Shown one piece after another: positions 1-10,428 of a stretch of DNA of 54,350 nucleotides (its first letter is position 1; each line of letters starts with the position of its first letter). The notes below the pieces were generated by a model. That model did not search any database, was not told where the DNA came from, and was given only the letters and a program-made list of their open reading frames with translations. Source of the stretch: CAZRGV01 sp964599655 (GTDB lineage: Bacteria > Planctomycetota > Planctomycetia > Isosphaerales > Isosphaeraceae); contig CAZRGV010000029.1 of assembly GCA_964599655.1 (NCBI GenBank), positions 1-54,350 of the forward strand, written 5' to 3'. The position numbers and the translations under genes were made by a program.

Positions 1-1653
1 ACCCGCGACCGCATCACCTCGGTCTGCAAACTCGGCAACGACGCCTTCGAGATCCTTCGGGGCCGGTCGAACTTTCAAGCGCCAGGCCTCGCTCAGCATG
101 GCTCGCCGGACTCGCGGAGAAGGGTCGGCGAAGAGGGGCTGGAGCGGAACGTCGAAATAGCCCTCGCGCTGGAGGAGCGCCTGGACTGCCTGATAGCGGA
201 TGTCCTCCGCGGGGTGTCCGAGGAACTCGACGAGCAGTTCGCGGGTGGGCCCATCCTGGGCGAGGGCGGCCAACCGGATCTCGTGCCGGAGGGTCCGCAA
301 ATCGTCAGGCTGATCGGGACGTACCACGGCTCGCATGCGGTCGGCTAGGCTTTCGAACGCGCGGCTGCCACGGCGAGTAAGCTCGACGTGCGCGGCCATC
401 CGGTGCGAGAGGTTCGGGCTCGCGAGCTCGGTCCAGAGCCGATCGATGGTCACGGTCGCGGAGTCGAATGGGTGGAAGCCGGGCGGGCCGTTCTTGACAT
501 CGATCTCCAGGAGGTCGGCGGTGTACGTCGGGCTCTCGGCGTTGGTTTCCATGTGGCTGACCAGAGCGTAGATCCGTCCGCCACGGCCAACGGCCACGGC
601 CATCGGGCGACGTCCCGCGGGACAGGAGAGCCAGGGAATCTCGCGGGCCTCGTAGCTCGACCCCTCTCGCTTCAGGACGAAGCGGTCGATGGCCTGCTTG
701 CCCCATCGGGCGACGAGGACGTTGCCTCGGTAATCCTCGGGGAACCGTGTGTCGCCGTAAATGGCCAGGCCGACCGGGACCTCACGGCCCAGGCCGGCCA
801 GCGCGGGAAGGTTCTCGGGCCAGTCTTGCATCCAGCCTCGAGGCCAATTGTAGAAGCCGCCCGGAACGACGAACAGGAGCCGGCCTGGCACGTAGCGCGG
901 GTCTTGCTCGTGGTCGTTGTCGGTGGTGATCAGGTCGAAGTCGGCATTCCAGTCGAAGCCACAGTTGTTGCGGGTTCCGGTGGCGACAAGCTCCAGGTTC
1001 GAGCCATCGGTGGGATCGCAGCGGAAGATGCCGCCGACGCTAACAATGTCGCGTCGCGCGGGAGTGCCGGCCGTCTCGATGCGGGTTCGAAACCAGTGGT
1101 CGGGGTGCCGGAAGTCACCGAAGGACCAGGCGGGGTCGCCCATCGAGAAGTACAACTTGCCGTCGGGCCCGAACTTCAAGTCGTGCAAGGTCTGGTGGAA
1201 GGCCCAACCCTTTGCGTGCGGAAAGCCCCAGACAATCGTCCGGGTTTGAATCATTTCCCGCTCATGAACGGCCCCAGAAAGAATCAGAATCGCATCATGT
1301 TTCGCAACATAGAGGTCGTCACCACGGACGGCCAGGCCCATGAACCAGTGGTCGCCCGTCTCCCGGTAGAGCTCTCGGGGCTTCAGCCCCGGCTTGACCT
1401 CGTCGGGCTCGACCACGAAGACCGCCTCGCGACCACCGAGAAAGAGGCGGCCGGACGGATCGACGATCAGTTGGGCCAGGCTCTCGCCTGGAATCGTCGC
1501 CAGCACGCGGACCGTGGCGTTCGGATCGTGCAAACGGTAGCCAGGGTCCGGTTCCCCGGTTGGGATCGCGGCCAGGGCCAGGGTGGGAAGCCAAACCAAC
1601 ATCAGGGAGACGATCCCCCGCCACTGGAGTGCGCAGCACCAAACGTTCGACAT
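1..1653 (-). CDS. PVC-type secreted beta-propeller dehydrogenase-like protein with HEAT repeats (3' end outside window)
   Basis: The minus frame opens at ATG 1653 and stays open to base 1, giving 551 residues with no stop, so the C-terminus lies beyond the window. Residues 1-28 form a signal peptide ending near LALAAIP. Residues 35-400 read as a soluble-glucose-dehydrogenase-type beta-propeller: blocks such as FGPDGKLYFSMGD, GGIFRCDPTDGSN and ATGTRNNCGFDWN are typical of the planctomycete 'membrane-bound dehydrogenase' family. Residues about 440-551 look like HEAT helices (LVEFLGHPAEDIRYQAVQ). Family members often end in a CxxCH cytochrome c domain, which would lie off the left edge. Likely a periplasmic oxidoreductase or sugar-binding protein; the substrate is unknown. 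A long plus-strand open frame over the same bases is a shadow. Confidence 0.85.
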   Translation of the reverse strand, partial: MSNVWCCALQWRGIVSLMLVWLPTLALAAIPTGEPDPGYRLHDPNATVRVLATIPGESLAQLIVDPSGRLFLGGREAVFVVEPDEVKPGLKPRELYRETGDHWFMGLAVRGDDLYVAKHDAILILSGAVHEREMIQTRTIVWGFPHAKGWAFHQTLHDLKFGPDGKLYFSMGDPAWSFGDFRHPDHWFRTRIETAGTPARRDIVSVGGIFRCDPTDGSNLELVATGTRNNCGFDWNADFDLITTDNDHEQDPRYVPGRLLFVVPGGFYNWPRGWMQDWPENLPALAGLGREVPVGLAIYGDTRFPEDYRGNVLVARWGKQAIDRFVLKREGSSYEAREIPWLSCPAGRRPMAVAVGRGGRIYALVSHMETNAESPTYTADLLEIDVKNGPPGFHPFDSATVTIDRLWTELASPNLSHRMAAHVELTRRGSRAFESLADRMRAVVRPDQPDDLRTLRHEIRLAALAQDGPTRELLVEFLGHPAEDIRYQAVQALLQREGYFDVPLQPLFADPSPRVRRAMLSEAWRLKVRPAPKDLEGVVAEFADRGDAVAG

Positions 1654-2184
1654 GTCGAGCCTCGGAGCAGACGTGCGGTGATCGGGGGAGATTCCATCGA
1701 TGGTAGCGGCTGGTCGCCTCCGAAACAATCGATCCCTCAAGCGTGTCGACGCAAGGTCGCGAACGGGTCGATCCGAAGGAGACGAACGTCTCCCTTCGAA
1801 GCCTTCCCGACCGAGATCGAGTTCGTTTGGTATTCGAAGGACTGGCCGCGGGCCCTCGAAGGACACCCGGCGATTGAGTTGAGTTCGTTTGGTTGTCGAG
1901 CGTCGCAAGAGACCTGGCGAACACTCGACAAGGCCCTTATAGCAAATCATGTGCCGAGTTTGATTGTGTGCTCTGGGAGGTTTAGGTGGGTAGAAAGAAG
2001 GTTCCGGGTCGCGGATTCTGAACAGAAGGACACGAACCCACGAGTAAGAATGACAATCCGCGCGCGGACGACGAACGCCGAGGGGGGATTCGATTGTCCC
2101 TCGTGCGATCGTTTGTTCAGGTCGGGCCGTGTGGATCGAGTTCCGTCGAGGCGGACCGGGTCTCGACGGGCTTGTGGTGTCGCG
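1654..2184. other. Intergenic region, no gene seen
   Basis: This 531-base stretch lies between the start of the propeller gene and the stop of the next minus-strand gene. Short open frames here have no ribosome-binding site and no recognisable protein. The 13-base word GAGTTCGTTTGGT occurs twice (1819-1831 and 1881-1893) as a direct repeat. It presumably holds the promoter of the propeller gene, but I could not pick out convincing -35/-10 boxes. Confidence 0.5.
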
Positions 2185-3252
2185 TCAGCGAGTCCGTTTT
2201 CGCGATGCGCGACGCTCACGACGGTTCCGGGCCTTGATCGCGTCGGCCAGCTTCGGCGACATACCCTTGGCTCGGAGTGCCTCACGGAGCGTGTCGAGAT
2301 CGGGGCATGGCCGAGGAGTCGTTGGCGACTCGGGCCTCAGGCTCCCGGCCGGAGGTAGAGGCTCCGGCTCCCGCGACGGAGGCGGCGTTGGCGTTGCCGC
2401 AGGTGCGAAGGACGTCGCGGCGGCCTGGTCGTCCCGTTCTCGGCGAGGATTGCCGGTCGCTCGAGATCCGACGGCGTTATGATAGGAACCTCGGCCTCGA
2501 CGGAGCTGATCGATGGTCCAGCGGAGCGAGCGATGGAGCGCGTTTCGTTCCCGGCGGAGCGCCCGGCTCTCGGAGGTTTCGGGAAGCAGGTTGCCAGCGC
2601 GGGCGTTCTCGCGCTGGCGAGCGTCGAGGAGGTCGAGCGCCTCGGCTTTGAGGCGCTTGAGGTCGGCGATCTGGCTCTCGACCAGTTTGGTTAGGGCCTC
2701 GGTTCCGCCGTGGAGCCTCGGGTCGCCCTCGCGAAGTGATTCGGGCACGCCGAGGAGGTCGAGCGCCAGCTTGCGCTGCGATTCGTTCCAGTCGCCGTTT
2801 GTTTCGAGGATACGAGCGAGGCTTTCCCAGCGGACTAGTAGCCACTCGCAACCGTGTCGGGTCAGGCGGAGCTGCCGGACGACGATCGACGGTTTTTTGG
2901 GAAGCTGGGCACCGAGGGACTCGGCCTCGGACTGTCGATCTTCGTCCCAGCAGAACCGGGCGCGGTCGATCAGTGACTCCCGGAGCGCGGCCTCCCGGGC
3001 CGTGACCGCTTCGATCTGAATCGTGATCGAGGCCACGTCCTCGACGAGCCACTCGTCGAAGTCATTCCAGGGCCGAAGCGAGCTGTACCAGCCGGCGGCC
3101 CGCTGTCGAACCGCCTCGGGAAAGGGTTCGAATGGCTCGACGGGTGGGTTCGAGTCAGGCGACGGCGCCGTGGCGGAGGCCGCAATCGAGGCGTCCGCCG
3201 CGACCGGAAGCGGCGAGCCGACCGTAATGGGAATCGACGAGACAGCGGCCAT
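2185..3252 (-). CDS. Conserved-looking hypothetical protein with Pro-rich linker and basic tail
   Basis: I do not recognise this 355-residue protein. I start it at ATG 3252 because GAGGAG sits 8 bases upstream; the open frame runs 19 codons further without such a site. Residues about 1-50 are Ala/Pro/Ser-rich. Residues 50-265 are mainly helical and charged, with many Arg/Glu pairs and LKRLKAEALDLLDARQ-like heptads suggesting a coiled coil. Residues 270-325 are Pro-rich, and the C-terminus (AIKARNRRERRASRKRTR) is strongly basic. There is no signal peptide or membrane segment. The basic tail would suit binding to nucleic acid or membrane, but that is a guess. It is divergent from the isomerase at 3477. 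Confidence 0.7.
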   Translation of the reverse strand: MAAVSSIPITVGSPLPVAADASIAASATAPSPDSNPPVEPFEPFPEAVRQRAAGWYSSLRPWNDFDEWLVEDVASITIQIEAVTAREAALRESLIDRARFCWDEDRQSEAESLGAQLPKKPSIVVRQLRLTRHGCEWLLVRWESLARILETNGDWNESQRKLALDLLGVPESLREGDPRLHGGTEALTKLVESQIADLKRLKAEALDLLDARQRENARAGNLLPETSESRALRRERNALHRSLRWTIDQLRRGRGSYHNAVGSRATGNPRRERDDQAAATSFAPAATPTPPPSREPEPLPPAGSLRPESPTTPRPCPDLDTLREALRAKGMSPKLADAIKARNRRERRASRKRTR

Positions 3253-3476
3253 CGGTGTTCTCCTCAAAGGTGCGAAAATCTGTCCAGACGGTTTCCGCGA
3301 TTCGGACATCGAACGCGGAGATTTCTCGAATCCGTCACTCTTATCATCGGAAGTTCCGGGAAAAGGATTCGGGTTGAGTGAGGTTTTTCGTTGCTCGAAA
3401 TCGGGAGGAGGTTCGGTTATGGTGATCTCGACGGATATGAGCCCGATTCCGATTCCCGATCGTCGAGGGGTGAGCG

Positions 3477-4397
<921 letters not shown>

Positions 4398-4485
4398 CTT
4401 GGAACCACTCGCGGAACCCGAAGAAAGTCTAGGCAAAGCCCCGGCTTGACGGCCCTTAACACCTCACGAAAGGCCCGCACGCATC

Positions 4486-6438
4486 ATGTTCGCGATGACG
4501 TTGGAATCGAGCGGTGAGGAGATCGGCATTCGTCGGGTGTCCGGCGGTGGATTCCGTTTCCTGTGGCAGGCGATGGGCGTGACTCTGGCGGTCCTGGTCG
4601 GAATCGGCGGGATCGCTCGGGGGCAGGAGCCGCCCAGAGCGGCGCATCGGATCGTCGACGGGATGGCTCAGGTGGTGCCGGAATTCCGTGATCCGGATCT
4701 CTGGATCCGGCATGACCTGTGGGTCGAGACGGAGTTCGACTCGGACGAGGACGGGAAGCCCGATCGGATGCACGTGGACGTGACGAGGCCGAGGCAGACG
4801 GAGACCGAGGGCCTGAAAGTCCCGGTGATCTACATCTCCAGCCCGTATTTCGCGGGGACGGCGGGGTCGGCGCAGTCCTTGATGTGGAATGTCCGGCACG
4901 AGTTGGGGGACGAGCCGCCGGCCCGGGGCGCGCCGCCGGAGATCCGGAGGGTCGGAATCCGGCCGATCATCTCCAAGGATGAAGTCGAGACCTGGGTGCC
5001 CCGGGGATTCGCGGTCGTGCATTCCTCGTCGCCGGGGACCGGGTTATCGCAGGGGTGCGTGACGGTCGGCGGCGACAACGAGTCGCTGGCCCCGAAGGCG
5101 GTGATCGACTGGCTCAACGGCCGTGCCAAGGGCTTCACCACGCCCGATGGGGACGAGACGGTCTCGGCCGACTGGTGCACGGGGAAGGTCGGGATGACGG
5201 GCACGTCCTACAACGGAACCCTTGCTCTCGCCGCGGCGACAACCGGCGTGGATGGTTTGGAGGCGATCATTCCGATCGCGCCGAACACATCGTACTACCA
5301 TTACTATCGGTCCAACGGTCTGGTCCGGTCGCCGGGCGGGTATCTCGGCGAAGACATCGACGTGCTGTACGACTTTATCCGGAGCGGCAACCCGGGGCGG
5401 CGGTCGTACTGCGATTGCAGTGTGCGAGACGGCGAGATGGTCAAGCGGATGGACCGTCGGACCGGCGACTTCAACGCGTTCTGGGCCGGTCGAGACTACC
5501 TCAACGACCTGGGCCCTTTGAAGGCGGCGACATTGATGTCGCACGCATTCAACGACTGGAACGTGATGCCGGAGCACAGCGACCGCATCTACCAGGCGAT
5601 CAAGGCCAAGGGGGTTCCCGCGCGGATCTACTTCCACCAGAATGGACACGGCGGCGGGCCGCCGCTGGACCACATGAACAAGTGGTTCACGCGCTACCTT
5701 CTCGGCGTCGAGAATGGCGTGGAAAAGGAGCCGCGTGCCTGGATCGTGCGGGAGCGTGACGATCGCGCGAGGCCGACCGCGTACGCCGACTACCCGAACC
5801 CCGAGGCCAAGGCGGTCCGCCTGCACCTGACTCCCGGAGCGCCGAAGATCGGAGGGCTCGTGCTTGATGCGCCCCTGGCCGCGAAGGCGACGGAGACGCT
5901 GGTGGACAACGTCTCGTTTGACGGCTCGACGTTGGCGAAGGCCGAATGGACCGAGCATCGACTGCTCTACGCTTCGCCGACACTTCGGCGAGCCGTCCAC
6001 ATCTCGGGGACGCCTCGATTGACGATCAGGCTCGCCGCGAGCAAGCCGGCGGCGAATCTGTCCGTCTGGCTCGTCGCCCTGCCTTGGGAATCCGGCCCTG
6101 AGGCGGTGATCACCGACAACATCATCACCCGCGGCTGGGCGGATCCGCAGAACGCCCGATCACTGACCGAGAGTCAGCCGCTGGTGCCAGGCGAGTTCGT
6201 CGAGTTCGGCTTCAATCTCCAGCCGGACGACCAGATCATCCCGCCGGGACAGCAGATTGCTCTGATGATCTTCTCCAGCGACCGGGAGTTCACGCTCTGG
6301 CCCGAGCCCGGGACGAAACTGACGGTCGACCTCGACGCGACGTCGTTGGAATTGCCGGTCGTCGGCGGGGCCGAGGGCCTGGCGAAGGCGTTCCTTGGTT
6401 CGGAAGCTGCCCCCACGACCGTTCACACTCCGCGCTGA
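4486..6438 (+). CDS. Secreted CocE/NonD-family hydrolase (X-Pro dipeptidyl-peptidase S15 type)
   Basis: The protein has 650 residues with a long N-terminal leader; the hydrophobic core (VTLAVLVGIGGIARG, about residues 30-45) suggests export. The alpha/beta-hydrolase domain carries the nucleophile elbow GTSYNG with Ser241, an acid at Asp357 in FNDWNV and the base His388 in NGHGGG, spaced as in PepX-type peptidases. The C-terminal 230 residues (from about LHLTPGAP) form the jelly-roll domain of X-Pro dipeptidyl-peptidase and cocaine esterase. Its activity is therefore peptidase or esterase; sequence alone does not separate these. The start at 4486 has only a weak GAAAGG upstream, and ATG 4495 is an alternative. 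It lies 88 bases after the isomerase on the same strand. Confidence 0.88.
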   Translation: MFAMTLESSGEEIGIRRVSGGGFRFLWQAMGVTLAVLVGIGGIARGQEPPRAAHRIVDGMAQVVPEFRDPDLWIRHDLWVETEFDSDEDGKPDRMHVDVTRPRQTETEGLKVPVIYISSPYFAGTAGSAQSLMWNVRHELGDEPPARGAPPEIRRVGIRPIISKDEVETWVPRGFAVVHSSSPGTGLSQGCVTVGGDNESLAPKAVIDWLNGRAKGFTTPDGDETVSADWCTGKVGMTGTSYNGTLALAAATTGVDGLEAIIPIAPNTSYYHYYRSNGLVRSPGGYLGEDIDVLYDFIRSGNPGRRSYCDCSVRDGEMVKRMDRRTGDFNAFWAGRDYLNDLGPLKAATLMSHAFNDWNVMPEHSDRIYQAIKAKGVPARIYFHQNGHGGGPPLDHMNKWFTRYLLGVENGVEKEPRAWIVRERDDRARPTAYADYPNPEAKAVRLHLTPGAPKIGGLVLDAPLAAKATETLVDNVSFDGSTLAKAEWTEHRLLYASPTLRRAVHISGTPRLTIRLAASKPAANLSVWLVALPWESGPEAVITDNIITRGWADPQNARSLTESQPLVPGEFVEFGFNLQPDDQIIPPGQQIALMIFSSDREFTLWPEPGTKLTVDLDATSLELPVVGGAEGLAKAFLGSEAAPTTVHTPR

Positions 6439-6552
6439 GAGGCTCGGACACGTCGCGAGCGGCGAACGCGTTTTCGTCTCTGGGTCGATCCAGTCGGCGG
6501 TCGTCTCCGGATCGCCTCTGAGGGAGGTACCGTACGGACACGCGGAGGCGGT

Positions 6553-8109
6553 CTACTCGAAGTCGTCGAGTTTGTCGAGCCTGGCACGCAGCGCGGCGGC
6601 GGCGGCGCGGGGGCGTTCGGCGTGAAGGATCGCCGCGCTGACGGCGATGCGTCGGGCGCCNNNNNNNNNNNNNNNNNNNTCGAGGTTGGATTCGTTGATG
6701 CCGCCGATGGCGAACCAGGGCAGGGTGGTGGTTTCGGCTGCCTGGCGGACGAAGGCGAGGCCCGCGAGGTGAGCGAAGTCCTTCGTGTCGCTCGGGAAGA
6801 CGGGACCGACGCCGAGATAGCCCGCGCCGTCGAGAACGGCCTTCTCCAGTTGCTCCCGGTCGTGGGTCGAGATGCCGATCAAGGCCCCAGCGCCGAGGAC
6901 CCGCCGTGCGTCTCGAGGGAGCATGTCCTCCTGGCCCAGGTGGACGCCGTCGGCGCCGGAGAGGCGGGCGAGGTCGGGGCGGTCGTTGAGGATGAATCGC
7001 GCGCGGGCCTGGGCGGTAAGGATGCGGACTTCACGCGCCCGGCGGAGAACCTCGCGATCGGGCAGATTCTTCTCGCGGAGCTGGACCACCTGCACGCCTC
7101 CGGCGAGGGCCTCACCGACGAGCCAGGTGAGGTCGCCGAGAGTCGGCAAGCCGCCGACGAGAAGGTAGAGGCGGGCCTCGGCCAGAGTACTCCTGGCCGC
7201 GACGGCGGTCATCACGAGTTTTTCCAGAGTGTAAATATCGTAGCGCAAGACTTCGAAGCGACCGGAGGCCCAGACGTTCCGAAGCTTGCCGAATTCCTCG
7301 AGCGATCGGAGGGCCTCGGCGGTGCGTTTGAAGTTGGCGGTCAGGACGGCTCGGGGGTTCTCGCGGACCTGCTCGGAGGCGGTCATGATGTGCGTGCCGA
7401 CGTCGCCCCGGGTGTCTCGGGCGTCGATCATGCGATCGGGATCGAGGCCCTGGATGGCCTCGGCGAGCCGGTGGCGACAGTCCTTGAGCCGTCGGGTGAG
7501 CATTGGATCGTCGAGAACGAATCGGGCGTAATCCTCGATGACGCGAAGCCCTTCGCGGGCGCGGTTGGCAGAGGCGTCGAGAATGCGGGCCAAGTCGACG
7601 GCCTCACCGGGCGTGGTGAGTTCGAGGGGGGGGATGTCGTGGTCGAGGGGAATGGGACTGGTCTCCGCGCGAGCGGTCTCATCGAGGCTTGAGACCAGCT
7701 CAAGGCGGCGGAGGCCGGCGGATTCCAGCAGGTCGGCGATCGGGCCGGGCACGGTGATCAGGGCGGCCAGGAGGTGCTCGGTCCCGACCTCACGGTTTCG
7801 GTCGATCAGGCGGGCCTTCTGGGTCGCGTCGCCGAGCGTGTCACGCACGGCGGGGGAGTGCGGGACGGGTTCGTCCGAGGTCGAAGCGGAGCGGGATTCG
7901 GCGGTGGCGTCGTCCAGGCCGAGGAGTTCGAGCAACTGGTTGGGGCCGAGACCGTGTTCGTTCAGGAGCAAGGCGGCGCGACTTTCGGGCTCATCGGCCA
8001 GGGCGGCTAGAAGATCGACGAGCTCGACGACGGGCGAACCCCGCCGCCTGGCTCGAACCTGGGCGCGGTCGAGCGCCCGGAGGGCGCCGGCCGTGAACGA
8101 TTCCAGCAT
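6553..8109 (-). CDS. thiE: Three-domain Clp_N - ThiD2 - ThiE fusion, thiamine phosphate synthase
   Basis: This 518-residue protein ends in a full thiamine phosphate synthase (about 315-518), which joins HMP pyrophosphate and thiazole phosphate. Visible motifs are VVQLREK, FILNDRPDLA, DGVHLGQED, GISTHD, LGVGPVFPSDTKD and FAIGGI. Residues about 160-310 match the ThiD2 family found N-terminal to ThiE in several phyla (ARILDASANRAREGLRVIEDYARF is its signature region). Residues 1-135 look like a pair of Clp N-terminal repeats (ALDRAQVRARRRG, VVELVDLLAAL, then RNREVGTEHLLAAL), normally found on ClpA/ClpC and not on a biosynthetic enzyme. A 19-base N run (6661-6679) falls near the C-terminus but the frame continues. 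The start has only a weak upstream site. Confidence 0.88.
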   Translation of the reverse strand: MLESFTAGALRALDRAQVRARRRGSPVVELVDLLAALADEPESRAALLLNEHGLGPNQLLELLGLDDATAESRSASTSDEPVPHSPAVRDTLGDATQKARLIDRNREVGTEHLLAALITVPGPIADLLESAGLRRLELVSSLDETARAETSPIPLDHDIPPLELTTPGEAVDLARILDASANRAREGLRVIEDYARFVLDDPMLTRRLKDCRHRLAEAIQGLDPDRMIDARDTRGDVGTHIMTASEQVRENPRAVLTANFKRTAEALRSLEEFGKLRNVWASGRFEVLRYDIYTLEKLVMTAVAARSTLAEARLYLLVGGLPTLGDLTWLVGEALAGGVQVVQLREKNLPDREVLRRAREVRILTAQARARFILNDRPDLARLSGADGVHLGQEDMLPRDARRVLGAGALIGISTHDREQLEKAVLDGAGYLGVGPVFPSDTKDFAHLAGLAFVRQAAETTTLPWFAIGGINESNLXXXXXXXGARRIAVSAAILHAERPRAAAAALRARLDKLDDFE

Positions 8110-8146
8110 TACGAGTTCTCGATGGAGACGGGAGGGAAAGAGTGTA

Positions 8147-8156
8147 NNNNNNNNNN
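8147..8156. other. Assembly gap (10 N)
   Basis: A run of ten N lies between the thiE fusion start and the 3' end of the HlyD-type gene. The true length is unknown, so promoter reading here is unsafe. Confidence 0.95.
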
Positions 8157-8318
8157 GGGAGTCCTGGTCTTCGCTGTGCTCGCGGCACCTTTGACAGACA
8201 GCCTGCGAAGACTGATTTTACCGAAGCGATCTCACCGCCGCGAGCGGAGCCTTCGGCCTCGGGCGCGGCGGAATCCTTCAGGAATTGTCGGAGAATAGAG
8301 GCGATCGTGGCGGGGCGA

Positions 8319-10298
8319 TCAACTTCGAGGCGAGTCCACCTCAGACGATGACGCGACCCGAGCCTTGAGACGGGCTTCCTCACGCTCGGACTCGGAGGGA
8401 GGAGGCAACGACGCCGGATCGGCGATGACTTCCTGGCCGGGCTCGAGGCCGGAGAGCACCTCGGCGTAGGCGGAGTTCATGAGGCCGAGCTTGAGCGGGC
8501 GCCATTCCAAGCCTTCGTCGCGGCTTCGCTTCACGGCGACGAAGGGATTCCTCTCGAACCAGCGGACGGCCTGGACCGGCACTCGGGTGACGTTGATTCG
8601 GGAGTCGATGAGGAACTCGACCTCAGCGCTCATGCCGGTGCGAAGCCCTTCGAACCCTTGATCGATGTCGACCATCGCGTAGTAGATCTTCACGTCGGAG
8701 AAGGGTCCGGCCGCCGCGGTGGGGATGACGGTCACCTCGGCCACGGTTCCGTAAAGGGGCTGATCGGGGAAGGCGTCGACGCGGATCAGGGCACGTTCGC
8801 CTGGCTGGATCATGGAAACCTTCGACTCGTTGACCTTGACCTTCACGCGCATGTTCTTGGGGTTGGGGACCATGAAGATCGACTGATTCTCACGGACCGC
8901 CAACCCTTCACGGATCTGAGTCTCGACCCGTCCCCAGCCGTTGGCCTCGTTGGCGTAAACGACCAGACCATCGCGAGGGGCCACCATCTTGCAGTTGGCG
9001 ATCGCCCGTTCGAGCCGTCGCTTTCGCTCGTCTTCCCGCTTGAAGGCTTCTTCCTGGGCCAGCAGGTCGGCCCGGACGGCCTCGATCTTCGCTTCCAGGT
9101 TCACGATGATCTTCGGCGCGGTGTGCTTGACGAGCCGGTCCCGCATGGTGCGGGCCTCTCGCAGGGCGAGTTCGGACCGTTGCAGGCCGTACTCGGCGGA
9201 CCTGACCTGCTGTTCCGAGTACAGATGCTTTTCGAAAAGGCTGCGGGAGTAGGCCAGGGTGTCTTGTGCCTGCCTGAGCTGGATACCACAGGTCTGGATG
9301 TACTGGTTGATGAGCTCGATGTCCCGCTTATAGATGCCGTTTTTGTATTCGTCGAGAGCGATCTGACTGACCTCGAGAATCGATTGGGCCTGTTCCACCC
9401 AGGACTTGGCCTGCGCCCATCGAATGAGCTGGGCCTGCAACTCGTCGCGGAACGCGGAGTCGTCGAGCCAGCAGACGATGTCGCCCGCCTTGACCGGCGT
9501 TCCCTCCTCCAGAATCTTCAAGATGGTGGTGGAGCCGCCGCGATCCTGCTGGTCGCCACCACCGCCGCCGCCACCTCTTGAAAAGGCGGAATTGGCCGGG
9601 GCGCTGCTTCGGGTGGAGGTCGTCGAGGTCGTCGCGGCTGGCCGGAGCGGAACGTGAGGGGTGACGACGTAGGTGAAGCTCTGGATGACCGGCTTCTGGA
9701 TGATGCCGCCGGAGGAGGCACTCGGGGTCTGGACGCTGCTCTTGGCCATTCCGCCGCCCGCCGAGGCTCCGCCGCTTCCCGAGGAGCCGGCTCCAGATGC
9801 CGAGCTGCCCGTCGAGGCGGTGGACTTGGATGCTGAGGAAGTCGTGGAGGACGTCGAGGCGACGGTGGACGTGCTTCGATTGGAGGAAGACGTTCCACCC
9901 GAACCGCCGCCTCCGCGACCGCCCCCTCCCGCGCCGCCGGTTTGCAGGCCTCCCGTGGCGCTGGACACCATGCCCATGAGGGCCTCGACCTGGCATCGGA
10001 CGGTGGCGTTATCCGCGCTTTCCAGGGCGCCGCTCTCGGTGACAGAGGACAGGACATCGCCGCGATCGACCTCGACGGTTTCCAGGGTCGGGCCGCTTCT
10101 CGACCAGAGTTGCGACGGTCGAATCCCCATGGCCCACAGGCTGCCCGTCGTCGCGATGAGGATGACCGCAAGCAAACCGAGCCAGCGTCCGAGTCGCGGC
10201 CGCGGTTTTGCCACCGGGGCGCGGCGAGCCGAGATGGTTGGCGTGGTCGCGGGCACGGACGCGGGTGGAGTCGAGGGCGTGGAGGCGTCGGAAGACAT
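8319..10298 (-). CDS. HlyD/MacA-type periplasmic adaptor with large Ser/Gly insert
   Basis: The protein has 659 residues from ATG 10298; an upstream ATG at 10328 is possible but adds nothing recognisable. Residues 38-59 are the single membrane anchor. Residues 72-112 start the first half of the lipoyl/barrel-sandwich domain (VDRGDVLSSVTESGALES); a low-complexity Gly/Ser/Thr insert then fills residues 113-256, and the domain resumes at TTILKILEEGTPVKAGD. A long alpha-helical hairpin, the second lipoyl half (MVAPRDGLVVYANE), a beta-barrel (INVTRVPVQAVRWFE region) and the membrane-proximal domain follow. It would bridge an inner-membrane exporter to an outer-membrane channel. No ATPase, permease or TolC gene lies next to it, so its partner must be elsewhere, possibly the unit at 21.4-28.4 kb. 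Confidence 0.88.
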   Translation of the reverse strand: MSSDASTPSTPPASVPATTPTISARRAPVAKPRPRLGRWLGLLAVILIATTGSLWAMGIRPSQLWSRSGPTLETVEVDRGDVLSSVTESGALESADNATVRCQVEALMGMVSSATGGLQTGGAGGGGRGGGGSGGTSSSNRSTSTVASTSSTTSSASKSTASTGSSASGAGSSGSGGASAGGGMAKSSVQTPSASSGGIIQKPVIQSFTYVVTPHVPLRPAATTSTTSTRSSAPANSAFSRGGGGGGGDQQDRGGSTTILKILEEGTPVKAGDIVCWLDDSAFRDELQAQLIRWAQAKSWVEQAQSILEVSQIALDEYKNGIYKRDIELINQYIQTCGIQLRQAQDTLAYSRSLFEKHLYSEQQVRSAEYGLQRSELALREARTMRDRLVKHTAPKIIVNLEAKIEAVRADLLAQEEAFKREDERKRRLERAIANCKMVAPRDGLVVYANEANGWGRVETQIREGLAVRENQSIFMVPNPKNMRVKVKVNESKVSMIQPGERALIRVDAFPDQPLYGTVAEVTVIPTAAAGPFSDVKIYYAMVDIDQGFEGLRTGMSAEVEFLIDSRINVTRVPVQAVRWFERNPFVAVKRSRDEGLEWRPLKLGLMNSAYAEVLSGLEPGQEVIADPASLPPPSESEREEARLKARVASSSEVDSPRS

Positions 10299-10401
10299 GA
10301 ACAGTACCCCCGGAACTTGCAATTCCAATCGTGGCTGGGCCGTGGTCTGGTGGGCCGGGGCAGCGGCAGCGGGATCGTCGGCGCGAAGGAATCAGACCCC
10401 T

Positions 10402-10428
10402 GTATTATACCCTCGTCGAAACCTGGTC
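10402..10428 (-). promoter_or_regulatory. Candidate sigma-70 promoter of the HlyD-type gene
   Basis: On the minus strand TTGACC (10423-10428) is followed after 15 bases by a perfect TATAAT (10402-10407), about 100 bases before the ATG at 10298. The spacing is shorter than the usual 16-18. The -35 box is one arm of a perfect inverted repeat, GGTCAA-3-TTGACC (10423-10437), which could also be an operator. Confidence 0.5.

Noticed and set aside
388..2358. Plus-strand open frame of 656 codons
   Set aside because: Shadow of the minus-strand propeller gene and the gap after it; the amino-acid sequence has no domain and the minus frame shows clear family motifs.
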